From assembly GCA_964479445.1 (NCBI GenBank), contig CAYZMH010000061.1:1-22442 (forward strand): a stretch of 22,442 nucleotides of DNA, in the 5' to 3' direction. Shown piece by piece: positions 9,201 through 16,086 of the stretch (position 1 is the first letter of the stretch; every line of letters begins with the position of its first letter). Under the pieces are notes generated by a model, which saw nothing but the letters and a program-made list of their open reading frames with translations, was not told the DNA's origin and made no database searches. The position numbers and the translations under genes are program-made. This DNA comes from CAYZMH01 sp964479445 (GTDB lineage Bacteria; Bacteroidota; Bacteroidia; Bacteroidales; GCA-2748055).

Positions 9201-9374
9201 TTTGGCGGGCCGCTGGGCCGTAAATTCAAGATGGTGCGGCTGAAAAACCTGCTCAGGGATATTCACGACAAGCCCATGGATGAGCAGTATAACTATATCA
9301 AAAGCAATTTCTTCCTCTGGAAAGAGGACCTGGAACAGGTTGATGATGTGCTGTTCATGGGTATCAAGCTCTGA
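6216..9374 (+). CDS. Reg_prop/Y_Y_Y membrane sensor with SpoIIE-type PP2C phosphatase
   Basis: The 1052-residue protein has a signal peptide (to about residue 21), then a large periplasmic region of two-component-regulator propeller repeats (recurring GxxWIxTxxxGLxRxD, e.g. GFIWITTTQGLCRFDG, GNLWFATQGSGI) to about residue 640. A Y_Y_Y-like domain (about 665-735) precedes one transmembrane helix (about 742-764) and a coiled coil (about 768-805). The conserved linker SINYAQRIQASILPP leads to a SpoIIE/PP2C domain to the C-terminus. Metal-binding acidic residues are present: D841 (SGDFYW), D859 (ADSTGHG), D990 (FSDGYPDQFGG) and D1043/D1044. The architecture swaps the usual histidine-kinase output of these sensors for a predicted serine/threonine phosphatase. 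Signal and target are unknown; no anti-sigma or anti-anti-sigma gene is seen here. Confidence 0.92.
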   Translation: MKRLLSIPFLILTLYITAPAQSYQFINYGMEEGLCHESTNTLSQDASGFIWITTTQGLCRFDGKHFTSQFRGDTLSEAIVNASYRDARGRLWFGYVDGQAAVFENNRLTLLSPREDNRSSIAGISETPAGDILLMTQQNGIIRVDQSLEMSYVNAPFEGSFVSSFHVMPSGDLLIGGFDGLKLFHFDASENTYHEAGSFPGIPYTRVQAITEGLEEDTWWIGTEDEGLFRLDGSGEDPESYRVTKMGVDHGLEYSSIASLLFDDSQSLWVSDYGNGVYRFDLNDDGSLDNPLHFTTLSGLPEAYIKDMLLDDEGNLWFATQGSGISILRDQAFTFFDFEGEDKIPQITAIELTDNRYWLGSEALVAGVGPDDQQQRYYLTPSGGLPDDRVTALVEDSTGKLFIGTANNGIYLLSEDGNRVSRFFQTGNSLGRNIHAMDISGGTLWVATNNGAYSIDTESGEVKEHWSTMTALPHNVINDIMVDREGLVWIATRYSGLYCLNGNQDLKIQGSPGIEFVSMAEDDQGQIWAGSRQKGVFKFDQDSLASYSKANGLKSNYTYAIGIDKLGFVWVGHRLGLSRIHPEKQVVNVYGPEVGFTSDIQHNAMASTKDGRMLFGTNDGLILYDTRLAKIDSVPPRLSLTRVTISDSVYDTSGSIQLPYGIYKLQIDYIGINLRNPDQVTYQYKLDGFDEWSEPTRQTTVKYSRIEDGDYTFMLRACDGAGNCTEEPLTLEISVKIPVWKAWWFIMILILVAVGTVFLIIKIRERNQKAIQDYLQQQLDERTREVIHQKEEIETKNRDITDSINYAQRIQASILPPIKKLHETFTGSFVFYQPRDIVSGDFYWYDRLEDDRFIIVCADSTGHGVPGAFMSMIGTTLIKDICMREDVEKPSHVLDTLDSEVREALNQNVESDGSNDGMDIIVAEINLRTQKFTVSSAMRPVIVYKNGEQIYVKGSRSSIGGQLDEGRMVKEFVDQEFDLSKGDIIYMFSDGYPDQFGGPLGRKFKMVRLKNLLRDIHDKPMDEQYNYIKSNFFLWKEDLEQVDDVLFMGIKL

Positions 9375-9377
9375 CGA

Positions 9378-9558
9378 ACTATTCAGGTGTCTGTCCATAA
9401 ACTCCCATTTGCTGCGTTACGCTTGTCCGAAAATTGCTCATTTACGACAAGTAAACTCCGCATTTCCGGACTGTGCAAGCCTTACAAATGGAACCTTCTG
9501 AACAGACACATGACCAGTTAAACAAGTTGACTACATTATAGTCAGACACTATTCAGGT
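9378..9558 (+). repeat. 11-base direct repeats bracketing the palindrome
   Basis: ACTATTCAGGT occurs at 9378-9388 and again at 9548-9558. The left copy overlaps the outer end of the palindrome by two bases; the right copy lies 38 bases beyond the other end and contains the stop codon of the lipoprotein gene. The placement is asymmetric, so a clean target-site duplication is not supported; a local duplication or chance are alternatives. Confidence 0.45.
9387..9509. repeat. 123-base symmetric imperfect palindrome in a convergent gap
   Basis: Four nested paired blocks share one centre at base 9448: GTGTCTGT (9387-9394) with ACAGACAC (9502-9509), CCATTTG (9405-9411) with CAAATGG (9485-9491), GTCCG (9425-9429) with CGGAC (9467-9471), and TTTAC (9441-9445) with GTAAA (9451-9455). 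The arms are equal in length with no net insertion, so the whole element could fold into one long interrupted hairpin on either strand. It lies between the stops of two convergent genes. It may be an intergenic palindromic repeat family member or a MITE-like relic, and could also act as a two-way terminator, though it lacks a U-run. Confidence 0.75.
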
Positions 9559-10067
9559 TCACTGTTCAGTTCTATCCCCGATAATATGCGTGTATCCGTT
9601 GTATCCGTGTTACTGCGGTTGTAATCCCGATCATACATGTAGAAGGTGTAGAAGATCGTGTCATACCTGATAAGCGGGTATTCCAGGGTTACAGAGATCG
9701 TACCGGAGAGCGGTTGTTTATCCAGGAAGGGAATGATGTACTTAAGATACCCCCCTTCCTCTTCGGGAATAGGTATAAATGCACTGTCCCGGTAATCATA
9801 CAACTGCATAAATAAATTGTATCGTACGGTATCGGGTAACCCGATGGCTGACGTATCGGAAATTGGTTCCATTCCTACATTCCCGTCTCCATCGGTGAAA
9901 CTGAAATTGACCTCCCCGATAAGCGTCTCTACACCCAGGTTATTCTGCTGTACATAGAGCACAAAACTTTCATACCGGATAACCGGTTCATCCGGGTAGG
10001 TTTCCGGTTCCCTGCATTGTGCAAGAAAAAGCGTCAGAAAGATACCGATAACACAGAGTCGCTTCAT
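9549..10067 (-). CDS. Small lipoprotein, Bacteroidota type, function unknown
   Basis: The 172-residue product begins with a lipoprotein signal peptide (MKRLCVIGIFLTLFLAQC), with Cys18 as the likely lipidated residue. The mature part holds a FSFTDGDGNVG segment, an acidic turn similar to those in Ig-like or calcium-binding loops, followed by beta-rich sequence (TISVTLEYPLIRYDTIFYTFYMYDRDYNRS). I recognise it only as resembling small uncharacterised Bacteroidota lipoproteins. It is the last gene of the rluB-like/era/der run, 26 bases after der, so it is probably co-transcribed, but nothing in it suggests a ribosomal role. The convergent palindrome lies just beyond its stop. Confidence 0.8.
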   Translation of the reverse strand: MKRLCVIGIFLTLFLAQCREPETYPDEPVIRYESFVLYVQQNNLGVETLIGEVNFSFTDGDGNVGMEPISDTSAIGLPDTVRYNLFMQLYDYRDSAFIPIPEEEGGYLKYIIPFLDKQPLSGTISVTLEYPLIRYDTIFYTFYMYDRDYNRSNTDTTDTRILSGIELNSEPE

Positions 10068-10093
10068 ATGACAAAGATAAACAAAAATCCTGC

Positions 10094-11410
10094 CTATTTC
10101 TTTCTCATAAAGATCTGGATGGGCACCCCGGTAAAGTCGAAATGTTTTCTGATCTGGTTTTCAAGGTATCGTTTGTAAGGTTCCCTGACATATTGAGGGA
10201 GGTTGCAGTAAAAGGCAAAAGCAGGGGTGCGGGTGGGTAACTGGGTGACGTATTTAATTCGTATATATTTTCCTTTTACAGCAGGGGGATGCTGGTTGCG
10301 GAGGGCTTCCTGCATCACTTCATTCAGGGCTGATGTAGATATGCGTCGTTTCCGGTTTTCGAATACGGTGACAGCGGATTCCAGCGCTTTATGGATGCGT
10401 TGTTTCGTGAGTGCTGAGATAAAGATCACAGGAATGTCGGTATAGGGTTCCAGTCTCCTGCGAACACTTTTCTCAAATAATTTGAGGGTCTGGGTATCTT
10501 TTTCCACCAGGTCCCATTTATTGATCAGCACCACAACCCCTTTTTTATTCCTGAGGATGAGGTGAAAAATATTGAGATCCTGGCTCTCAACACCAATGGT
10601 GGCATCGAGCATCAGCATGCACACATCGGCATTTTCGATAGCCCTGACACTCCGCATGACGGAATAAAACTCGAGGTCCTCCTTTACCTTGCTCTTTTTC
10701 CGGAGTCCGGCCGTATCCACCAAAAAAAAATCGTGGTTGTACCGTGTGTATCGGGTGAGAATTGAATCCCGCGTGGTCCCCGATCGCTCGGTTACAATAT
10801 TACGCTCCTCCCCGATAAGGGCATTGATAAGGGAAGATTTACCTACGTTGGGACGGCCCACCACTGCGATATGGGGGAATTCACTCTCTTCTTCCGCCGG
10901 CTGATCGCTGAAACCGGCCACCATATCATCCAGCAGGTCTCCCGTTCCGCTTCCATTGATCGACGAAACCGTGTATAACTCTCCCATTCCCAGCCGGTAG
11001 AAATCATTTGCTTCATAACCACGCTGGGCATTATCCACCTTGTTGACCACCACCATTACCGGTTTACTGATTCTGCGCAACATCCCGGCAATGGTCTCGT
11101 CCAGATCGGTAATCCCGGATGTTACATCGACCATGAATACCACAAGGTCTGCCTCTTCGATGGCAAGGATCACCTGTTTCCGGATCTCCTCTTCAAAAAC
11201 ATCCTCGGAATTATTTACATATCCCCCTGTGTCGATAATACTGAACTCTTTGCCGTTCCAGGTAACCTTGCCGTAATGGCGGTCACGGGTCACCCCGCTT
11301 GCAGCATCAACAATGGCCTGGCGCGACTCGGTGAGCCGGTTGAAAAAGGTGGATTTTCCCACGTTGGGTCGGCCCACCACAGCCACGATATTTCCCCTGT
11401 TCGCAGTCAT
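10094..11410 (-). CDS. der: Ribosome-assembly GTPase Der (EngA)
   Basis: The 438-residue protein has the two consecutive GTPase domains that define Der. Domain 1 shows GRPNVGKST (13-21), DTGG (about 60-63) and NKVD (123-126). Domain 2 shows GRPNVGKSS (185-193), DTAG (232-235) and NKWD (297-300). The C-terminal ~85 residues form the KH-like domain. Der is known to act in maturation of the 50S ribosomal subunit in the cytoplasm. All nucleotide-binding motifs are intact and the length is normal. Its ATG overlaps the era stop by one base (TAATG on the coding strand), which points to translational coupling. The era-der pair is a common arrangement in Bacteroidota. Confidence 0.98.
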   Translation of the reverse strand: MTANRGNIVAVVGRPNVGKSTFFNRLTESRQAIVDAASGVTRDRHYGKVTWNGKEFSIIDTGGYVNNSEDVFEEEIRKQVILAIEEADLVVFMVDVTSGITDLDETIAGMLRRISKPVMVVVNKVDNAQRGYEANDFYRLGMGELYTVSSINGSGTGDLLDDMVAGFSDQPAEEESEFPHIAVVGRPNVGKSSLINALIGEERNIVTERSGTTRDSILTRYTRYNHDFFLVDTAGLRKKSKVKEDLEFYSVMRSVRAIENADVCMLMLDATIGVESQDLNIFHLILRNKKGVVVLINKWDLVEKDTQTLKLFEKSVRRRLEPYTDIPVIFISALTKQRIHKALESAVTVFENRKRRISTSALNEVMQEALRNQHPPAVKGKYIRIKYVTQLPTRTPAFAFYCNLPQYVREPYKRYLENQIRKHFDFTGVPIQIFMRKK

Positions 11411-12300
11411 TAGCGGTAACCAAATTTTTTCAGCGAAGTATCTTTGTTTCGCCAGTCCTTTTGCACCTTGACAAATAGTTCCAAAAAGATCTTTTTTCTA
11501 AAAAATTTCTCCATCTCCAGCCTTGCCTCCCTGCCGATATTTTTGAGGGCGGCACCCTGCTGACCGATCAGGATCCCTTTCTGGCTCTCTTTCTCGACGT
11601 AGATCAGGGAACGGATACGGATCATCCTCGGATCCTCTTTGAAAGATTCGATCTCCACCTCCACGGAGTAGGGAATCTCCTGCCGGTAACCGAGCAGGAT
11701 CTTTTCACGGATGATCTCCCCGGCCAGGAATCGTTCCGATTTGTTGGTGAGCATATCCTTGGAGAAATAAGGGGGTGACTCGGGGATCAACTCCAGGATC
11801 CGCTTGAAGAGAGGTTCTACATTAAAGTGTTTCAATGCACTCAGGGGAAGGATCTCAGCGCCGGGGAGCAATGCATTCCAGCCGGCCACCAGTTTTTCCA
11901 GGTCTGCCTGGTTGGTCAGGTCAATCTTGTTGATCACCACGATCACGGGGACGGTCGATTTTTTCAGTCTTTTAATGAAATACCCTTCGTTGTTGGTATC
12001 CTCTCCCGGTTCGGTCATGTAGAGAATTACATCGGCATCGGTAAGAGCCTGGCGTGCACTTCGCAGCATGGATTCCTGGAGTTTGTAAGCCGGATCGAGG
12101 ATTCCGGGCGTGTCGGAGAAGACCACCTGGTATTCGGGGGCATTTACGATACCATGAATCCGGTGACGGGTGGTCTGGGCTTTCGCGGTAATGATGGAGA
12201 GCCGTTCTCCCACCATGACATTCATTAGGGTCGATTTCCCCACATTGGGACGTCCCAGGATGGTGACGAATCCGGCTTTATGAGAACTGTTCTTATTCAA
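11410..12300 (-). CDS. era: Ribosome-assembly GTPase Era
   Basis: The 296-residue protein has a single GTPase domain with GRPNVGKST (16-24), DTPG (63-66) and NKID (124-127), followed by a C-terminal KH RNA-binding domain whose GxxG loop is visible as IGQQGA (245-250). Era is known to bind 16S rRNA near its 3' end during 30S subunit maturation. Motifs and length are typical. It overlaps the preceding rluB-like gene by eight bases and der by one base, so the three genes form one tightly coupled transcription and translation unit for ribosome assembly. Confidence 0.98.
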   Translation of the reverse strand: MNKNSSHKAGFVTILGRPNVGKSTLMNVMVGERLSIITAKAQTTRHRIHGIVNAPEYQVVFSDTPGILDPAYKLQESMLRSARQALTDADVILYMTEPGEDTNNEGYFIKRLKKSTVPVIVVINKIDLTNQADLEKLVAGWNALLPGAEILPLSALKHFNVEPLFKRILELIPESPPYFSKDMLTNKSERFLAGEIIREKILLGYRQEIPYSVEVEIESFKEDPRMIRIRSLIYVEKESQKGILIGQQGAALKNIGREARLEMEKFFRKKIFLELFVKVQKDWRNKDTSLKKFGYR

Positions 12301-13084
12301 AGGCGTTGGTTTTAAGCATTCGAATCTCTTTGTTGGTCAGGAATCTCCATCGACCGCGGGGCAGGTTTTTTTTGGTAAGACCCGCATAGTAGACCCGGTC
12401 GAGCTTTGTGACCTTGTACCCCAGCTTTTCGAATATGCGCCGGATGATCCGGTTCCTGCCCGAGTGTATTTCAATACCAACCTCGTTTTTCTTTCCGGGA
12501 TCGATATAGGAGATGGCATCAGCCCGGATAAATCCATCCTCCAGCTCCATTCCGTCTGATACTTTTTGCAGATCGGGTTGCGAAAGGTTTCGGCCGAGGT
12601 ATACGTGGTAGATCTTTTTCTTGTTAAAACCGGGATGGGTGAGCCTGCGGGTAAGTTCCCCGTCATTGGTGAATAGCAGGAGACCGGTGGTCTGGCGATC
12701 CAGTCGGCCTACCGGGTAGATCCGCTCTTTGCATGCTTTATGAACCAGCTCCATCACGGTTTTTTTAGCATGCGGATCCTCGACGGTGGTTACATAGTCT
12801 TTGGGTTTGTTCAGAAGCAGGTAAACCTTGCGCTCTTTTCCCAGCCGTTCCCCGTTATAGCGCACATCATCCCGCGGTGTTACCTTTACTCCCATCTCGG
12901 TGACGATTTTCCCGTTCACCGAGACCAGTCCGGCCCTGATCAGCCCATCCGCTTCACGCCGGCTGCAGATGCCCGAGGAGGCAATGTATTTATTAAGCCT
13001 TACCTGCTCCTGGCTGCTTTCTGTATCCGGGGCTTTCACCGGTCTGTTTTTTCCTCCTTTTCCATGCCTGGACGATGCGTTCAT
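12293..13084 (-). CDS. rluB: RsuA/RluB-family rRNA pseudouridine synthase
   Basis: The 263-residue protein has a short basic N-terminal tail (about 1-25), an S4 RNA-binding domain (about 28-75: VRLNKYIASSGICSRREAD), and a pseudouridine-synthase catalytic domain with the RsuA/RluB/E/F signature VGRLDRQTTGLLLFTNDGEL (catalytic Asp129). These enzymes convert specific uridines of rRNA to pseudouridine; large-subunit modification at the RluB site is the usual annotation for this length and domain order, but the exact target base cannot be told from sequence alone. It is the first gene of the era/der operon. Bacteroidota relatives often have a longer low-complexity N-terminus; this one is short. 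Confidence 0.9.
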   Translation of the reverse strand: MNASSRHGKGGKNRPVKAPDTESSQEQVRLNKYIASSGICSRREADGLIRAGLVSVNGKIVTEMGVKVTPRDDVRYNGERLGKERKVYLLLNKPKDYVTTVEDPHAKKTVMELVHKACKERIYPVGRLDRQTTGLLLFTNDGELTRRLTHPGFNKKKIYHVYLGRNLSQPDLQKVSDGMELEDGFIRADAISYIDPGKKNEVGIEIHSGRNRIIRRIFEKLGYKVTKLDRVYYAGLTKKNLPRGRWRFLTNKEIRMLKTNAFE

Positions 13085-13133
13085 GCTACAGTTCTATATT
13101 TGTGGGAATTACACCAATGCTATCTTCGGTGTG

Positions 13134-13141
13134 CAAAGATA
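13134..13141 (-). promoter_or_regulatory. Candidate -7 element upstream of the rluB-like operon
   Basis: On the minus strand the sequence reads TATCTTTG, a perfect TAnnTTTG match, about 50 bases upstream of the start codon at 13084. No TTTG is found at the proper distance (19-21 bases) upstream, so only half of the promoter is convincing. The rest of the 221-base divergent gap (13085-13305) is AT-rich and shows no clear promoter for the plus-strand mutase operon. Confidence 0.35.
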
Positions 13142-13305
13142 CTATTTAATACAGAAAGTGAATAATTAATTTCTTTCACACTATTTCGGCAAAAGCGGGG
13201 CCAAATCATATTATATTTACAAATTAAACGTTTCCTTAAAAGGGCAGTCTAAAAAGGATATCCATAAAAGGGGTGTGGTTTATCCGGTGATAAAATACAG
13301 CTACT

Positions 13306-14697
13306 ATGACACTGATCAAATCGATTTCCGGAATTCGCGGGACCATAGGCGGCCGGACCGGTGAAGGTCTGACCCCCCTTGATACCGTAAAATATGCAGC
13401 AGCTTATGCAACCTGGCTAACGGACAGTTCGCGGGAAAAGTTTCCCACGGTTGTACTGGGTCGCGATGCGCGGATTTCCGGTGAGATGGTGGAGAAGCTG
13501 GTTTCCGCCACCCTGAGCGGAATGGGTGTCCACGTGATCCAGCTGGGACTGGCTACCACGCCTACCGTGGAAATGGCTGTTCCCCGCCTGGGGGCCAACG
13601 GGGGGATCATCCTCACTGCCAGTCATAACCCGAAACAGTGGAATGCCCTTAAGATGCTTGATTACCGGGGTGAATTTTTGTCTGCCGGAGAGGGAAGGAA
13701 GATCATTGACCTGGTGGAGATGGAATCATTCCCATTTGCAGGGGTGGATCATCTTGGAGTGATCTCCACCAACGGGGAGATGGATGACTACCATATCGGA
13801 AAGGTGCTGGATCTTCCCCTGGTGGACACGCAGGCTATTGCAAAAGCAGGATTTCATGTGGTTGTCGATGCAGTTAACAGCGTGGGGGGAGTTATCCTTC
13901 CAACGTTGCTGCGGAGACTGGGTGTGAAGGAGGTGACAGCGCTTTTTTGCGAGCCTACCGGCGATTTCCCCCATAACCCGGAGCCCCTCCCGGAGCACCT
14001 GTCTGCGCTTTCGGGTAAGATCCGTGAAACCGGGGCTGACCTGGGATTCGCAGTGGATCCCGATGTGGATCGCCTGGCGATTGTGGATGAGAACGGTGCC
14101 ATGTTTGGCGAGGAGTATACCCTGGTGGCAGTGGCAGATTATATTCTTGATCACACCCCGGGGAACACCGCTTCCAACCTCTCCTCCTCGAGGGCGCTCA
14201 GGGATGTTACCACAGGTAAGGGAGGAACTTATTTTGCATCGGCGGTTGGAGAGGTAAACGTGGTGGAGAAGATGAAAGCCCACGATTGCATCCTCGGCGG
14301 GGAGGGGAACGGCGGGGTGATCTACCCGGAGCTTCATTATGGCCGCGATGCGCTGGCAGGGATCGCACTGTTCCTGACAGGTCTTGCGAGGCGTGGAGGT
14401 GCCTGCAGTGCCTGGAGGTCAGAGCTGCGCGACTATGCCATGGTGAAACAGAAGGTGCAGCTGACCCCGGAGACCGATACAGACCGGATTTTAGAACAGG
14501 TGGCAGAAACATTCGAGGGAGAATCGATCAATAGGGAGGATGGGCTCAAGGTGGACTTCATCCATGGCTGGGTACATCTGCGCAAGTCCAATACAGAGCC
14601 GATCATCAGGCTTTATGCAGAAGCCTCCGTTCCGGCTGAAGCCGAAAAAATGGCCGCAGAGATAATGGAAATCATTAAACGTGCAAACGACCAATAG
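13306..14697 (+). CDS. glmM: Phosphohexomutase, probably phosphoglucosamine mutase
   Basis: The 463-residue protein is a complete alpha-D-phosphohexomutase. The phosphoserine loop is TASHNP with Ser106, the metal loop is DPDVDR (251-256), the sugar loop is GEGNGG (332-337) and the phosphate loop is RKSNTEP (426-432). Phosphate-loop sequence and size suggest GlmM (glucosamine-6-P to glucosamine-1-P), but the sugar loop does not exclude phosphomannomutase or phosphoglucomutase activity, so the symbol is tentative. It is the first gene of a run that continues into an efflux system after nine bases. A GlmU-like protein, which would use its product, is encoded about 4 kb away on the opposite strand. 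Confidence 0.9.
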   Translation: MTLIKSISGIRGTIGGRTGEGLTPLDTVKYAAAYATWLTDSSREKFPTVVLGRDARISGEMVEKLVSATLSGMGVHVIQLGLATTPTVEMAVPRLGANGGIILTASHNPKQWNALKMLDYRGEFLSAGEGRKIIDLVEMESFPFAGVDHLGVISTNGEMDDYHIGKVLDLPLVDTQAIAKAGFHVVVDAVNSVGGVILPTLLRRLGVKEVTALFCEPTGDFPHNPEPLPEHLSALSGKIRETGADLGFAVDPDVDRLAIVDENGAMFGEEYTLVAVADYILDHTPGNTASNLSSSRALRDVTTGKGGTYFASAVGEVNVVEKMKAHDCILGGEGNGGVIYPELHYGRDALAGIALFLTGLARRGGACSAWRSELRDYAMVKQKVQLTPETDTDRILEQVAETFEGESINREDGLKVDFIHGWVHLRKSNTEPIIRLYAEASVPAEAEKMAAEIMEIIKRANDQ

Positions 14698-14706
14698 AAT
14701 ACGTTC

Positions 14707-16077
14707 ATGAAAAAAAGTGTACTTATAACGATCATTGTTGTTGCAACCTTGCTGGTTGCCCTGATCGCCTATTCGATCCTTTCCGGGAAAGAGAAAGAGG
14801 TGGTCCTGGAGACGGAAGTTATGCGGGGTGAATTTGAAATCGCCGTCATGGTTACAGGTGAATTGCAGGCCATGAATGAGACGGAGATAAAGGCTCCGGC
14901 TTCGCTCAGAAGCAGGAATCTCCGGATTCGCCGAGTCCTGATCCAGGACTTGATTGCCGAGGGAACCGTGGTGGATAGCGGGGACTGGGTAGCAACCCTG
15001 GACCGTTCGGAGGCCGACAACTCCCTGAAGGATATTATGGATGAACTGGAGAAGCTGGAATCGGAATATCTTCGGACCCGGCTGGATACCACCATGGAGT
15101 TGAGGCAGCTGAGGGATGAACTGATTAACCTGAAATTTAACATGGAAGAGGCAAAGATCACCCTGGAGCAATCAATGTATGAACCGCCGGCCACCATCCG
15201 GCAGGCAGAAATTAACCTTGAAAAGGCGGAGCGGGCTTATGAGCAGGCCCGAAAGAATTATGCCCTCAAAGTGCAGCAGGCTAAAGCTGATATGCGGGAA
15301 GCAGCGATTAACCTGGCCAAGGAGCAGCGCAGGCATGAGGAGATGAAAGAGGTGCTGGAAAAGTTTGATATCAGGGCGCCGGCGCCGGGTATGGTGATCT
15401 ACAAGCGGGAGTGGAACGGACAGAAGCGTACGGCAGGGTCTGAGATCAACACCTGGGACCTTACTGTGGCCACCCTGCCTGATCTTTCCACTATGATATC
15501 GCGGACCTATGTGAATGAAATTGATATCAGCAAGGTAAAGGTGGGGCAGCATGTGGAGATCGGGGTGGATGCCTTCCCGGAGATGAGTTTTGAAGGAGAT
15601 GTACAGGAGGTGGCTAATATCGGGGAGCAACTTCCCAACACCGATGCCAAGGTGTTTGAAGTGCGCATTGAGCTGGATCAGAACAATGGGGATAGCATTC
15701 TTCGTCCATCAATGACCACCAGCAATCGTATCATTACCAAGGTGTATGATGACGTACTTTACGTTCCGCTTGAAGCGGTGCATAGCAATGACAGCCTGAC
15801 TTATGTGTATACGAAGTCGGGTGATAAACAGGTGGTGTTGCTGGGCGAATCCAACGAAAACTTTATCATCGTGGAGAAAGGAGTTGCAGAAGGGGAACCG
15901 CTCTATCTCTCCCTCCCGCGGGAGACCGATTCATTTAAATATACCGGTTTGGAGCTGATGGATGAGATAGAGCAACGCCTGGAACAAGAACAGGAGGAAG
16001 AGGTAAAGGAGCAGCCGGGGAAGCGGAAGGGGCGACCGCAACGGGGAATGAAGAAACCAGGTGCTAATAAAACGTAA
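14707..16077 (+). CDS. HlyD/MacA-type periplasmic adaptor (membrane fusion protein)
   Basis: The 456-residue protein has an N-terminal membrane anchor (about 4-27) without a lipobox, a split biotinyl-lipoyl domain (about 58-100 and 219-250, with FDIRAPAPGMV), a long coiled-coil hairpin (about 104-216), and beta-barrel and membrane-proximal segments to about 410. This is the adaptor of a tripartite efflux pump linking an inner-membrane transporter to a TolC-like channel. The C-terminus is unusual: a Glu/Gln-rich stretch (about 420-437, EQRLEQEQEEEVKEQ) followed by a strongly basic tail (439-456, GKRKGRPQRGMKKPG). It lies nine bases after the mutase and nine before the permease, in one operon. 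Confidence 0.93.
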   Translation: MKKSVLITIIVVATLLVALIAYSILSGKEKEVVLETEVMRGEFEIAVMVTGELQAMNETEIKAPASLRSRNLRIRRVLIQDLIAEGTVVDSGDWVATLDRSEADNSLKDIMDELEKLESEYLRTRLDTTMELRQLRDELINLKFNMEEAKITLEQSMYEPPATIRQAEINLEKAERAYEQARKNYALKVQQAKADMREAAINLAKEQRRHEEMKEVLEKFDIRAPAPGMVIYKREWNGQKRTAGSEINTWDLTVATLPDLSTMISRTYVNEIDISKVKVGQHVEIGVDAFPEMSFEGDVQEVANIGEQLPNTDAKVFEVRIELDQNNGDSILRPSMTTSNRIITKVYDDVLYVPLEAVHSNDSLTYVYTKSGDKQVVLLGESNENFIIVEKGVAEGEPLYLSLPRETDSFKYTGLELMDEIEQRLEQEQEEEVKEQPGKRKGRPQRGMKKPGANKT

Positions 16078-16086
16078 GATCACGTA

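Noticed and set aside
9528..9544. Small hairpin TGACTA-catta-TAGTCA as a terminator
   Set aside because: Only six weak pairs and no T-run on either strand.
10072..10079. Perfect TATCTTTG -7 match before the lipoprotein gene
   Set aside because: It lies four bases from the start codon and has no TTTG at the proper upstream distance; it would demand a leaderless mRNA inside an evident operon.
13212..13219. TATATTTA as a -7 element for the mutase operon
   Set aside because: One mismatch to consensus and no TTTG at 19-21 bases upstream; the nearest similar word (TTTC at 13184) is 24 bases away.
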